A DNA stretch of 64,000 nucleotides from Thermogladius sp023256015 (GCF_051131135.1 NZ_CP151274.1:248001-312000), one strand, 5' to 3'; positions 52,965 through 61,342 are shown, counted from the stretch's first letter. Program-made: numbers and translations. The notes: generated from the letters alone by a model not told the origin.

Positions 52965-53681
52965 CTACGTTCCGCCGGATCGTGGAGCTCGAGGTGACCT
53001 CTCGAGCCTCGAGTAGTAGTCGCATACATGTGTGAGGGGGCACCCTGTGCACTTGGGGCTTCGGGCTCTGCAGTACTTTCTCGCTATGTCGAAAACCCCG
53101 TAGTTGAACTCCCTGGCTAGCAGCGGGTCGCTGGGTACTAGGGCTCTGGCGAAGTCCCAGAGCCGGGGGTCCCTGTGCGGCCTCCTTCTCGTCGACCTGA
53201 CGCCGAACACCCTCTCGATAACCCTTATCATGTTCGTGTCTAGGAGAGGCTCCGGCCTGCCGCAGGCCGCTAGCAGGACCTCCGACGCAGCGTAGTCCCC
53301 CACGCCCGGGAGCTCCTTGAGCTCTTCCCTGCTACAGGGGACCCTGCCCCCAAACCTCCTCTCGATCTGCTCGGCCAGCTCCTTGAGTTGCCTGGCCCTC
53401 GCGTGCTCCAAGCCCAGGGGCCGTATGAGCTCCCTCACCTCGTCCTCGCCGGCGGACAAGAGGGCTCCCGGGCTGGGGTAGCGCTTCAGGAACTCCTCGT
53501 AGACCTTAACGACCTGGCTCTTGGTCGTCCTCCTCAGGAGGAAAGCCGCGACGAGCACGTGCCAGGGGTCCCTCGCGGCCCTCCAGGGCAGGCTCTTATC
53601 CCCGTGGCTCCTGTACCACTCGACAACGGCCTCCCGGAACGCCCTAACCCTATCGTTGAATCCCGGGTCGAAGAACCGCAC
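52965..53681 (-). CDS. Mismatch DNA glycosylase (MIG/MutY-like, HhH-GPD with FeS)
   Basis: Base-excision glycosylase. HhH region LKELPGVGDYAASEVLLA with Y130, catalytic D148 in LLDTNMIRVIERVFG, and the cluster loop C204-x6-C211-x2-C214-x5-C220. A tyrosine at the hairpin and aspartate in DTNMIRV resemble the archaeal G:T/U mismatch thymine glycosylases (Mig.MthI, Pa-MIG) more than adenine-specific MutY. Start GTG 53681. It sits between two DNA methyltransferase genes, the setting in which Mig.MthI was found. Confidence 0.82.
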   Translation of the reverse strand: MRFFDPGFNDRVRAFREAVVEWYRSHGDKSLPWRAARDPWHVLVAAFLLRRTTKSQVVKVYEEFLKRYPSPGALLSAGEDEVRELIRPLGLEHARARQLKELAEQIERRFGGRVPCSREELKELPGVGDYAASEVLLAACGRPEPLLDTNMIRVIERVFGVRSTRRRPHRDPRLWDFARALVPSDPLLAREFNYGVFDIARKYCRARSPKCTGCPLTHVCDYYSRLERSPRAPRSGGT

Positions 53682-53756
53682 CCTTCAAACCCTTTGAGCC
53701 CGCAAGCCATCTGTTAAACACGGAGCATAAGGATAAATACCTAACCTCTGGCGATG

Positions 53757-54400
53757 GGCTCGTCGGCACATAGCCTTGGATGCGAGCTTAGACCTGAAGT
53801 CATGCGAGCAGGTGCATAAAGAACACGTGGGTAGCACTACTCCACGTACATACTCCGGGTTTGAGCTTGAGGTGTGTGAGGATGAAGTGTTGGAGGTTTC
53901 AGGAGCCAGGCTGGTCTCCTTTTCGTCGCCGTAACGGTGGGGCTTCGGCTGATACTGCTCCTAGAGGGGGTACAATTTGTGTGAACAAGCCGTTAGTTCT
54001 TCCGTCTCATAACCAGTAGGTGTTCTGTTGGTGTCCTCTCGTCTGGCAGCCCTCTCGCCGGGCTTATTCTTGTGTTGAACAGTCCGGACACAGCAACCTA
54101 ACTTGAGATTTACATGGACGCCGTCTCCGATGCCGAGAGGCTGTAGTAGTTTAAGAGGGCCCTTGATAAGTGGTGGAGCCCACATATGAACATAGTAGCC
54201 TTCGACGCGGTTAGACCGGTGACACTCCCGGTACTAAGGGCGTGCATCGCTACCAAGAACCCACCACACTCTACGGCCCCGGAGTTCGCGGGTACAGACT
54301 TCTTGGAGACTACAAGGGTCTTGGGAAGGCTTGCAGGGATGTGCTGAACTCCGTGGTCTTCACAAGCGGCGTGACAATCTCAGGAGCCTAAACAAAGGGG
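53757..54400. pseudogene. Gene debris, no intact ORF
   Basis: Several protein-like frames broken by stops and frameshifts, for example a plus-strand piece at about 53790-53930 (GFELEVCEDEVLEVSGARL), one at 54186-54346 (starting ATG, MNIVAFDAVRPVTLPVL), and one near 54255-54391 in another frame (GYRLLGDYKGLGKACRDVL). They suggest one or more dead genes, perhaps from a mobile element, but I cannot name them. Confidence 0.3.
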
Positions 54401-54505
54401 CTCGGAAAAGTGGTAAACAGGGGTTACAGCGACTCCCGTGCCGGTGTTCCCGCCTTAATTAGATTCTAGAAGACGCCGGGAATGTAGACGGGGCTTTCTA
54501 CCGTG

Positions 54506-55528
54506 TTATAGCTCGAATTTGATGAAGGGCTGTCTCCCGCTGTACTTGAGTCTGCCAGGTCTGCCCTCTTCGGACTGCCCCGGCTTCCTGAGTATGAAGA
54601 GCTTCTCGTGGTATATCAGTAGGAAGTCCCTGTTCTTGACCCTGCTCCAGACCTCTCTCGTGGTCTTCATCTTGTGCTGGACCTTGATGACCTCCTCTTT
54701 GAGGAGGAAGCCGGCGTCCAGGAAGGCCTGGAGCACGTAGTGTGATATCGGGACGTAGTGCTTGTGCACCCTGGTGTCGCCTACCAGTATAGCGCAGTAC
54801 TTCCCCGGCTTCAAGACCCTGTAGAGCTCCCCGGCCACCTCCCTCACCCACCTCAGGTACTCCTCGAGGTCTCTAGCAGCAGATAGGTCGCCCTCGGGCC
54901 TCTCCCCGCCCCCGTAGTCTATAATGTTGAAGTACGGCGGGTGTGTAGCAACCAGGTCGACGCTCTCGCTCCCGAGGAGGCTCAGCCTCCTGGCGTCGCC
55001 GTGGTATGCCTTGTACCAGGCCCTCTCCACGTCCTCCGGCGTAGCGTCCCCGAGAGCCGGGCCCGCACCTCCGCCTCTCGCCACGGCCCGCTCCCTCAGC
55101 CTCTTCAAGTACTCCGCGAGGGCCTTCTCGAGGTAGTAGAGCCTGTGGAGAGCGAGCATGACCGCGTTGTAGTTTATGTCGACGCCGATCGAGTTCCTCC
55201 CCAGGAGCTTCGCCTCTATCAGCGTAGTCCCGCTGCCCACCATGGGGTCTAGCACTACGTCACCGGGCCTCGTGTACATGAGTATAAGCGCCCTGGGGAT
55301 CTGAGGCGCCCAGTTGCCCCTGTAGTCCCCCCTGTGGGTGGCCCAGCCCCCCCTGACCGGGAAGCTCCAGACCGTCGTCGACACGTCGGTGAGCTCCTCT
55401 GGGAGGGGGTCGAGCCGCTTGACTTCTATAGGGTCGAGTCTTATCACCTGGTCTTCGACGACGACCTCTCTGTTCCTAGAGACGAACTCGAGGTACTCGC
55501 TTATAGGGACCTCCCGCATCCCCACCAC
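54506..55528 (-). CDS. Beta-type amino-DNA methyltransferase (N4-cytosine or N6-adenine)
   Basis: Motif I DPMVGSGTT at residues 94-102 and catalytic HPPY at 196-199 (ATHPPYFNIID), preceded by WATHRGDYRGNWAPQIPRAL, typical of the DNA methylase N4/N6 family. The base specificity cannot be read from sequence. No endonuclease gene is adjacent, so it may be orphan or its partner decayed. Start GTG 55528 or ATG 55519; a TATA-like TTTTATCG near 55598-55605 lies upstream. 340 residues. Confidence 0.85.
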   Translation of the reverse strand: MVGMREVPISEYLEFVSRNREVVVEDQVIRLDPIEVKRLDPLPEELTDVSTTVWSFPVRGGWATHRGDYRGNWAPQIPRALILMYTRPGDVVLDPMVGSGTTLIEAKLLGRNSIGVDINYNAVMLALHRLYYLEKALAEYLKRLRERAVARGGGAGPALGDATPEDVERAWYKAYHGDARRLSLLGSESVDLVATHPPYFNIIDYGGGERPEGDLSAARDLEEYLRWVREVAGELYRVLKPGKYCAILVGDTRVHKHYVPISHYVLQAFLDAGFLLKEEVIKVQHKMKTTREVWSRVKNRDFLLIYHEKLFILRKPGQSEEGRPGRLKYSGRQPFIKFEL

Positions 55529-55727
55529 TCCTGGAGATGTGCCGGAGCGGCGACGAGTCTACACTAGCACCCTGTAACCAAGTAGTCTAGAAACCCGATA
55601 AAACCGGAGTGCCCGGGCTGGGGTCGCCGGACCCGCCCAGACCCCGTAGACAGGAGGCAGGCCCTCAAGCTGCGCCGGCGCGAAACAGCGTTCTCGGGTA
55701 GGGAGGGGGTGAGGGCGGTCCACGCTG

Positions 55728-55994
55728 TTACTTCACGACGACGTAGACCCGGGTCCTCCTCGTGTGAGAGGCCGGCTTCACGAGCCCCTTCTCCTCGAGT
55801 AGCCTCAGGACCTTCTTGGCAGTGCTCACTTTGACCCCGTACTTCTGCGCTATAGTACTTGGGGTTACGTACGGGTCCTCGGCTCTCGCGATCTCCTTCT
55901 CGACCTTGGCCAGCAACTCCCCGGTCAAGTCCGGCGACGTCAAGGCGAGCTCGGGTGGTAGAGCCTTCTCGGCTTTCTCCCTCTTCTTCGACAT
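55728..55994 (-). CDS. rps25e: Small ribosomal subunit protein eS25
   Basis: Winged-helix r-protein: YVTPSTIAQKYGVKVSTAKK, then LLEEKGLVKPASHTRRTRVYV at the C-terminus; 88 residues. ATG 55994 follows GGGTGGG, and TATA TTTAAAA near 56030-56037 gives a leader of about 12 bases. The open frame to 56108 is not coding. It marks the return to core genome after the accessory region. Confidence 0.93.
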   Translation of the reverse strand: MSKKREKAEKALPPELALTSPDLTGELLAKVEKEIARAEDPYVTPSTIAQKYGVKVSTAKKVLRLLEEKGLVKPASHTRRTRVYVVVK

Positions 55995-56154
55995 CGACCC
56001 ACCCTTCAGGACATCTGGATTCGACAGGGGTTTTAAATCATTAACGCCCACAGGAAACATCGCATAATCGCTCACCCGGGAGACTGAAGAGACGTACAGG
56101 CACCACATGCAAACCGTTTATTTCGTCGAACCCGTAGCAACTACTGGTGGCCGT

Positions 56155-56868
56155 GTGAAGAGGGTCGCAGCGTACGCAATAGCCGCCGTGCTGGCCTTGG
56201 CCGGGGCGCTACTGTGGGCTGCCCTCCAGGCCAGGCCCCAAGGCGGGTCGGCAGCGCCTACCCTAACGACTACACCGGCTACTACTCCGCCGCTCGCTAC
56301 TCTGACGGGTTCGCCGGTCAGCGCGGCTCCGCCGTATGGTCAGACCACGCACGCGCCCCCACCAGGGAGCTACACGGTCGTGGTCGCCCAGCCCCCCTTC
56401 GGCTCCCTGGCCGTCCAGCCCTACTACACCGTGTCGTTCAACGAGAGTGAGGTCCGCGCAGTACTCGACCTGCTCAAACAGTGGAACTTAACTGGGGTCG
56501 ACTACGCTAAGTGGGCTAACAAGAGCCTCGACAAGCTCGCGGTCCTGAGAGTCGGGTTCGTAATAGCCAACAAGGGGGGTTCCAGCGTCTCTTTCTACGC
56601 TGGCGGTTGTGCGTGCAACACCGCCCTCCAGGCGCACCTTGTTCTCGTCGAGGGGGGCGGTGTCGTGGCGGTGCCGTACGTAGACTGCCAGGTGTTGTGC
56701 CGTAGAGGCCTCCTCCCAGGCGGCGTGTTCTACTCCAGGGAGTTCGTGTTCCTCGTAGAGAGGCCGTTCAAGGGCGTGTTCAAGTACGGGACCATTGGCG
56801 GCACGGAGTTTTGCTCAGACAAGACCTGCGTCAAGCCCGAGGGTACCTTCGAGGTTGTCGTCAGCTGA
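56155..56868 (+). CDS. Secreted or membrane-anchored protein, unknown function
   Basis: 237 residues from GTG 56155 (GGTGG ahead of it). A hydrophobic N-terminal anchor (AAYAIAAVLALAGALLWAAL) is followed by a Thr/Pro/Ala-rich linker to about residue 75, like archaeal surface-protein spacers, and then a globular extracytoplasmic domain with six cysteines in pairs (GGCACNTA, DCQVLCRR, EFCSDKTC) likely forming disulfides. No catalytic motif is seen. Divergent from eS25. Confidence 0.7.
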   Translation: MKRVAAYAIAAVLALAGALLWAALQARPQGGSAAPTLTTTPATTPPLATLTGSPVSAAPPYGQTTHAPPPGSYTVVVAQPPFGSLAVQPYYTVSFNESEVRAVLDLLKQWNLTGVDYAKWANKSLDKLAVLRVGFVIANKGGSSVSFYAGGCACNTALQAHLVLVEGGGVVAVPYVDCQVLCRRGLLPGGVFYSREFVFLVERPFKGVFKYGTIGGTEFCSDKTCVKPEGTFEVVVS

Positions 56869-56927
56869 CCCGGCAGAGGCGTCGGTTTATTTCTTTGTGT
56901 GCAGTAGAATTAGAATGGTGGTGAAAG

Positions 56928-57125
56928 TTGGTCAAGTGCCCCTACTGCGGCTACGAGGCGGACGTCTCGGCCTTCAAGCTACTGAGGGAGCCTTGGAGGT
57001 TCCGCTTCTACACAGTGATGAGGCTGGAGTGCCCGAGGTGCCACAAAGTGTTCAACTACTACTCGGGTGTGTCCCCGAAGGGTAAAAAGTCCGAGTTCGT
57101 GGTCAGGGTAAAGCCGCGGAAGTGA
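56928..57125 (+). CDS. Small zinc-ribbon protein
   Basis: Sixty-five residues with C4-x2-C7 (CPYCGYEA) and C35-x2-C38 (ECPRCHKVF), one zinc ribbon, ending in a basic tail. TTG start preceded by GGTGGTGA and a TATA (GTTTATTTC near 56885-56892). It could be a transcription- or ribosome-associated protein; unknown. Confidence 0.72.
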   Translation: MVKCPYCGYEADVSAFKLLREPWRFRFYTVMRLECPRCHKVFNYYSGVSPKGKKSEFVVRVKPRK

Positions 57126-57152
57126 CGGAGGGGGCGCCTATCGGCGTATTCT

Positions 57153-57557
57153 TTACTCGCCCCCACTACCGCTTTTTAGGCGCGCTATGACCTCGACTTC
57201 GATGTCGACCCCCCTGGGCAGGTCCGAGACGCCGACGAGGCTCCTGGCCGGTTGGCTCTCCCCGAAGTACTTCGCGTAAACCTCGTTAAACTCGCCTACG
57301 CGACTCAGGTCCCTCAAGTAGACGGTCACCTTGACCACGTCTCTGAGCGTGCCCCCCGCGTCCTCGACTATGGCCTTGATGTTCTCGAGCACCCTGGTAA
57401 CCTGGCTTCTGAAGTCGCCCCTGACCACTTCGCCGGTGGCCGGATCTACGGGTATCTGCCCCGAGACAAGCAGCCAGCCGTCCACTAGTACGGCTTGGCT
57501 GTAAGGGCCTATCGGCTTCGGTGCTCTACTAGAGTAGACAGGCCTCGTAGACAGCAC
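57153..57557 (-). CDS. ridA: RidA family enamine/imine deaminase
   Basis: Signature features: GPYSQAVLVDGWLLVSGQIP at the N-terminus, RVLENIKAIVEDAGG and the C-terminal EVEVIARL; the family arginine lies in ARSLVGVSDLP. Trimeric hydrolase of reactive enamines from PLP enzymes. 134 residues from GTG 57557; the open frame to 57689 overlaps the previous gene and is not conserved-looking. A TATA-like GATTAAGC near 57590 fits a leaderless start. Confidence 0.92.
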   Translation of the reverse strand: MLSTRPVYSSRAPKPIGPYSQAVLVDGWLLVSGQIPVDPATGEVVRGDFRSQVTRVLENIKAIVEDAGGTLRDVVKVTVYLRDLSRVGEFNEVYAKYFGESQPARSLVGVSDLPRGVDIEVEVIARLKSGSGGE

Positions 57558-57595
57558 CCCCGTGTTAACCACGAGACTAGACCGCTTAATCAAGT

Positions 57596-57877
57596 TTACG
57601 GGGCGGCCAAGTAAGACTCGAGTAGCGCCAGGGCTACCGCGAGTACGACTATAGCGGATGTGGGCACAGCCGCGTAGACGCTCCTCCACGTCCTCGACGG
57701 CGCCTCCTCGCGAACATGAAGAGTGTGCCGAACCCCGAAGTAGGAGTGTGGTAGACTAAGGACCAGAGCGGTTACTCTCAGCAACCTGTCCGCGTGGACG
57801 GCCCTGGGGTTGGGTATCAGTTGTAGCGGCGTCAGCATACCGTAGCCTGTGATCACGTGGACCGCCCATTCTCGCAC
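57596..57877 (-). CDS. Small membrane protein with conserved-looking histidines
   Basis: 93 residues, GTG 57877. One helix-like segment around residues 10-25, a second near 30-50 and a clear C-terminal membrane helix (TSAIVVLAVALALLESYLA). Histidines H7, H28, H43 and H50 in hydrophobic context resemble small heme-binding membrane subunits, but the match is only impressionistic. It lies between the broken thioredoxin-fold-like ORF and ridA. Confidence 0.5.
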   Translation of the reverse strand: MREWAVHVITGYGMLTPLQLIPNPRAVHADRLLRVTALVLSLPHSYFGVRHTLHVREEAPSRTWRSVYAAVPTSAIVVLAVALALLESYLAAP

Positions 57878-57905
57878 CGCTATGGTCTCTTGCAGTACAG
57901 CCTAA

Positions 57906-58193
57906 TTACTCGGCAAGCCACTCCCCCTGCTCGTCGCACCGACTCGACGGCCCACGCAGGTCCATGACCGCCTTCTTGACGACCTCTATTAGGTAGCCCT
58001 CCTCGCCCGGCAGTCCCGCGCCAACTAGTTGGCCGTCCACTATGAGCTACGGTAACTCGTTCTCGCCCTCCTCGACTTCTAGCTGGATGTTGTCGCACAG
58101 CTCTCTCTCGAGCAGGTCCTTCACCTCGAGGAGCCAGCTAACTAGGGTGTACCTCAAGTAGTTGTCTCTCCCCCTTACCTTCACGGCAAGCAA
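57906..58193 (-). pseudogene. Thioredoxin-fold-like ORF interrupted by an in-frame amber codon
   Basis: From TTG 58193 or GTG 58184 the frame encodes a small protein (KVRGRDNYLRYTLVSWLLE, then ERELCDNIQLEVEEGENELP), stops at TAG 58047-58049, and continues in the same frame as LIVDGQLVGAGLPGEEGYLIEVV to the TAA at 57906. The P-x-h-I-V-D-G pattern around the TAG looks like a thioredoxin-fold cis-proline strand. Coding character is similar on both sides, so this is a recent nonsense mutation, a sequencing error or read-through. Confidence 0.65.
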
Positions 58194-58363
58194 CGCTAAC
58201 CCTCCGTAGCACTACGCTAAAGGAGGGCTCTACCGGCTCCTTTCTCGCCTTAGTAGTGGTATTCTTGTAAGGTTTAAAGGAGGTTACGGAGATGAGTATT
58301 CACGTACGCATATGTAGCGGTTTTTGAGAGTATGTAGACGCCAGCGACGGGAAGCCTGGGCCG

Positions 58364-59230
58364 GTGGTCTACTTGAGCCTGTTAGCCGCTGTACTGGCGT
58401 CCCTTGTGTGGAGCCTGAACCCGGCCGTGATATCGCGATATGGTAGGAGCTTGAAGCCCCTAACCTTCACCGGGCTAAGGGCTCTCATCGCGGTCGCGCC
58501 TCTACTGGTGCTCATTCCCTTCAGACCGGTGGCGTTGAACGCGACCCCATACGGGTGGCTGGTGATCGCGCTGTCCGCCTTGCTCGGCCCAGGCCTAGGC
58601 GACTCTCTATACACCCTCTCCATAAAGAGCGTGGGGGGCTCCCTAGCCGTGACGGTGAGCTACACGTACATCTTCTTCACCCAGCTCTTCTCCCTAACCA
58701 TGGCCGGCGAGGCCGTGAGCCTCAAGGCTGCCCTGGGCGGGGTGCTGGCCTTCACCGGTATCGCTGTAGCGACTATCGGCTCGAACAACTCTAGGGGGCA
58801 GGGCAAACTCGCCACCGGCATACTCGCGGGTCTCGGCGCCGGCGTGCTGTGGGGGCTGGCCACAACACTGGTTAAGATAAGTCTGCGCTTCCTGCCGGAC
58901 GTGGTCTCTCTCACAGTTGTCCGGCTGGTACTCATAGCCTTATTCCTGACACCGGTTGGCTACGTCCTCGAGGGCTGGTACGACCGGCGGTCTCTCAGGG
59001 ACGTTATCAAGGCGGGGTTGGTCACAGGGATCCTCGGCTGGACGATCGGGATGTACCTATTCATCTACTCGATCAACACCGTGGGCGCGTCGCTGACCGC
59101 CGTGGCAACCGCTTTCACGCCCGTCCTATCCCAGTTCACCACAAGGCTGGTGTCCCGGGAGAGGGTCGCCTTAAATCACGTCCTCGGCTCGATCGCCGTG
59201 TCGCTAGGAGTAGCCCTGAACTACGTCTGA
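58364..59230 (+). CDS. EamA/DMT family transporter
   Basis: Ten predicted membrane helices in two EamA repeats; family features include SLVWSLNPAVISRYG near the N-terminus and GVLWGLATTLVKISLRFLP at the start of the second repeat. Substrate unknown. GTG 58364 or TTG 58373 can start it. No operon partner. Confidence 0.85.
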   Translation: MVYLSLLAAVLASLVWSLNPAVISRYGRSLKPLTFTGLRALIAVAPLLVLIPFRPVALNATPYGWLVIALSALLGPGLGDSLYTLSIKSVGGSLAVTVSYTYIFFTQLFSLTMAGEAVSLKAALGGVLAFTGIAVATIGSNNSRGQGKLATGILAGLGAGVLWGLATTLVKISLRFLPDVVSLTVVRLVLIALFLTPVGYVLEGWYDRRSLRDVIKAGLVTGILGWTIGMYLFIYSINTVGASLTAVATAFTPVLSQFTTRLVSRERVALNHVLGSIAVSLGVALNYV

Positions 59231-59274
59231 ACCCGGCCGTCTAGTTTAAGGTCGGAGACGAGTAAGATTGCACC

Positions 59275-59326
59275 GGGATGAAGAAGGCTGTACTCGCTGA
59301 GGCGTGAAGAGTCCTTTAAAAACTGA
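59275..59326 (+). ncRNA. Candidate box C/D sRNA
   Basis: Layout fits archaeal C/D guides: C box GGGATGA (59275-59281, one mismatch to RUGAUGA), 15-nt spacer, D' box CTGA (59297-59300), 3 nt, C' box GTGAAGA (59304-59310, one mismatch), 12-nt spacer, D box CTGA (59323-59326). The first guide (GGCTGTACTC, 59286-59295) pairs with GAGUACGGCC, a universally conserved 16S rRNA segment, over 10 bp with one G-U. The second guide has an 8-nt match to the archaeal 16S UUAAAGGA about 20 nt further on. Located between two genes. Confidence 0.6.
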
Positions 59327-59406
59327 CCACTGGCCAACGGAGGCGTAACGGGCTCGACCACGTTTAAAGAGCCCACTGCGGGAATTAGTTGTTGGGAGCG
59401 GCCACT

Positions 59407-60303
59407 ATGGAGTCAACACCCGGTTCGATAAACCCGCGTCAAGCGTACAGGTTTTGTCTCGACGAGGCCTTTAGTCTAGAGGTCTACAGGTCTCTGTCGA
59501 GGTTGGAGAAGGACGAAGAGAGGAGGAGGATTTTGAGCAAGCTTGCGGAGGACGAGGAACGGCACTACGAGTTCTGGAGAGAGTACGCGGGCAAAGACTG
59601 TAGGCCCGGTTACTGGAGGGTGTGGCTCTTCAAGCTCAGCTACGTGCTCCTGGGCCCCCTGTATACGATCAAACTGCTGGAGAGGGGTGAAGAGAGCGCT
59701 ATTAGAGAGTACACTAGCCTGCTGGGCGCGTTGAGTGGGGAGGCGAGGAGTACCTTAGAGGCTCTGATCAAAGACGAGGAGTCCCACGAGAAAGAGCTTA
59801 TCGGAATACTCTCAGACCCCAGGTTGAAGTACTTGGGCTTCGTGGCCCTAGGGCTAGCAGACGCCATCGTGGAGATAACGGGCGTCAACGCGGGGTTCCT
59901 TGGGGCCACCGAGAACACGGTCATCGTTGGCTTAGCGGGCTTAATAGTGGGCTTCTCCGCCGCTCTCTCCATGGCGGGGGCGTCGTACCTCCAGTCGAAA
60001 CACGAAAAGAGGGTCTCGCCCACTAAGAGCGCTGTGGTCACGGGGCTGGCCTACATTTTGTCGGTCCTCCTACTCGTAGCACCCTTCTTCACCATGAGGA
60101 GCCTGCCAGCCGCCTTCGCGGCGAGCGTTACCGCCAGCGTACTGCTCACGGGGGTCTTCACGTACTACTCGAGCGTAGTCGAGGACAAGGAGTTTAAGAG
60201 GGAGTTTCTGGAGAGCCTCTCCCTCCTCCTGGGCATCGCTCTCGCGAGCTACCTCCTGGGCGCTGCTCTGAGTAGGCACCTCGGTATTTCCACGGGTCTC
60301 TAG
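59407..60303 (+). CDS. Rubrerythrin-like / VIT1 fusion iron transporter
   Basis: N-terminal ferritin-like domain (about residues 10-125) with diiron carboxylates in LAEDEERHYEFW and IKDEESHEKEL, fused to a C-terminal VIT1/CCC1 domain of about 160 residues with five membrane helices (GLADAIVEITGVNAGFLGAT, SMAGASYLQSKHEK). In plants and bacteria these carry Fe(II) or Mn out of the cytosol; the ferritin-like domain may sense or deliver metal. ATG 59407 is preceded by GGAG; TATA TTTAAAG lies near 59363-59369. Confidence 0.9.
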   Translation: MESTPGSINPRQAYRFCLDEAFSLEVYRSLSRLEKDEERRRILSKLAEDEERHYEFWREYAGKDCRPGYWRVWLFKLSYVLLGPLYTIKLLERGEESAIREYTSLLGALSGEARSTLEALIKDEESHEKELIGILSDPRLKYLGFVALGLADAIVEITGVNAGFLGATENTVIVGLAGLIVGFSAALSMAGASYLQSKHEKRVSPTKSAVVTGLAYILSVLLLVAPFFTMRSLPAAFAASVTASVLLTGVFTYYSSVVEDKEFKREFLESLSLLLGIALASYLLGAALSRHLGISTGL

Positions 60304-60307
60304 GCCG

Positions 60308-61342
60308 TCACTTCTTTTCCAACTCGCTGAAGAGCCAGCTCAGGTCGACGGGCCTCCTCCTCTTAACACCCCCGCTCACTAGGCCGTGGGAGATCAGGGG
60401 CAGCGCTATAGTGGCGTCGACGTAGACCACCCTCTTCTTCGCTTTCGGCGAGACCTTACCCCAGCTCACGGCCTCCTCGAGTGTGGCGCCGCTGAGCCCG
60501 CCCCACTGAGGGCTGTCGGTGGTGAACTGGACGACGTACTCGAGCGGCTTGTGGTAGTCGTGTTCGCCTCGCTCGTACTCTGCGACGAGGGTGTTGGCAA
60601 CTGCGACGAGGTTCACGTAGTCCTTGGGGACGCCGCCCCCGATGTAGATCGCGGAGATCTTTTTGCTCCTGAGGCCTATCTCCACCAGCTGCGCGAAGTC
60701 CTTCACCATGTCAAGGACTATTCTGTGCCCTCTCCTGTACTTGAGGACGGCGGCGATACCGTAGCCGCTGTCTACTAGCGCCGGGGAGAAAACCGGTACC
60801 CCTGCTCTGTAAGCCGCGGACACTATCGAGTCTATCCCCTTCTCGTTCAGGAACTTGCCGAACAAGTATAGGAACTCCATCGTCGAGTAGACGCCGCCCT
60901 CTGGGAGGGTCTCGATGAACTCTCCGATCAGGCCCTCCATCTGCCTGTACTCGAGTTCGTTGACCACGGTGTCGTAGAACCTGTCGAACTTCCGCTCGAG
61001 CAGCTTAGCGTCGTCTACCGTCGGGTAGGTCTTGTAGTACTTGAAGCCCATGGCTTCCACGATATCCTCGCTTATGTTGGCCCCGGTGGAGACTAGGACG
61101 TCCACGTACCTGTTCTCTACAAACCACTTCACTATCCTCCACATCCCGGCCGTGCTCATTGACCCCGCTAGGCCCATGAAGATCGTGTTGTCGGGGTCCT
61201 CGAACATGTCTATGAGTACCCGGTACGCCTCCCCCAACGCCCTACCCTGGAAAGAGACGTCGCTCATCTCCAGCAGGAGCTGGTGGACGGTCCTCTCCTT
61301 AACCTCTAGAGTCTTCACCTCACCTAGGGTAAACTCCTCCAC
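60308..61342 (-). CDS. dys: Deoxyhypusine synthase
   Basis: Transfers the aminobutyl group of spermidine to aIF5A, essential in archaea. NAD-binding parts MGLAGSMSTAGMWRI and VSTGANISEDIVEAMG are present; the active-site lysine is K296 in SWGKVSPK. 344 residues. GTG start; TATA-like TTTTTAAG near 61374-61381. Convergent with the VIT1 fusion gene (4-base gap). Confidence 0.95.
   Translation of the reverse strand: MEEFTLGEVKTLEVKERTVHQLLLEMSDVSFQGRALGEAYRVLIDMFEDPDNTIFMGLAGSMSTAGMWRIVKWFVENRYVDVLVSTGANISEDIVEAMGFKYYKTYPTVDDAKLLERKFDRFYDTVVNELEYRQMEGLIGEFIETLPEGGVYSTMEFLYLFGKFLNEKGIDSIVSAAYRAGVPVFSPALVDSGYGIAAVLKYRRGHRIVLDMVKDFAQLVEIGLRSKKISAIYIGGGVPKDYVNLVAVANTLVAEYERGEHDYHKPLEYVVQFTTDSPQWGGLSGATLEEAVSWGKVSPKAKKRVVYVDATIALPLISHGLVSGGVKRRRPVDLSWLFSELEKK

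Noticed and set aside
55615..55660. GC-rich inverted repeat GGGGTC/GACCCC with nearby ACA, considered as H/ACA RNA
   Set aside because: No kink-turn or guide pocket could be drawn, and pairing is short for such GC-rich sequence.
57880..58098. 72-codon minus-strand ORF
   Set aside because: Arg/Gly-rich shadow of the amber-interrupted gene in another frame.
57906..58193. Recoding of UAG as pyrrolysine
   Set aside because: Pyrrolysine is not known from this lineage; a nonsense mutation is simpler.
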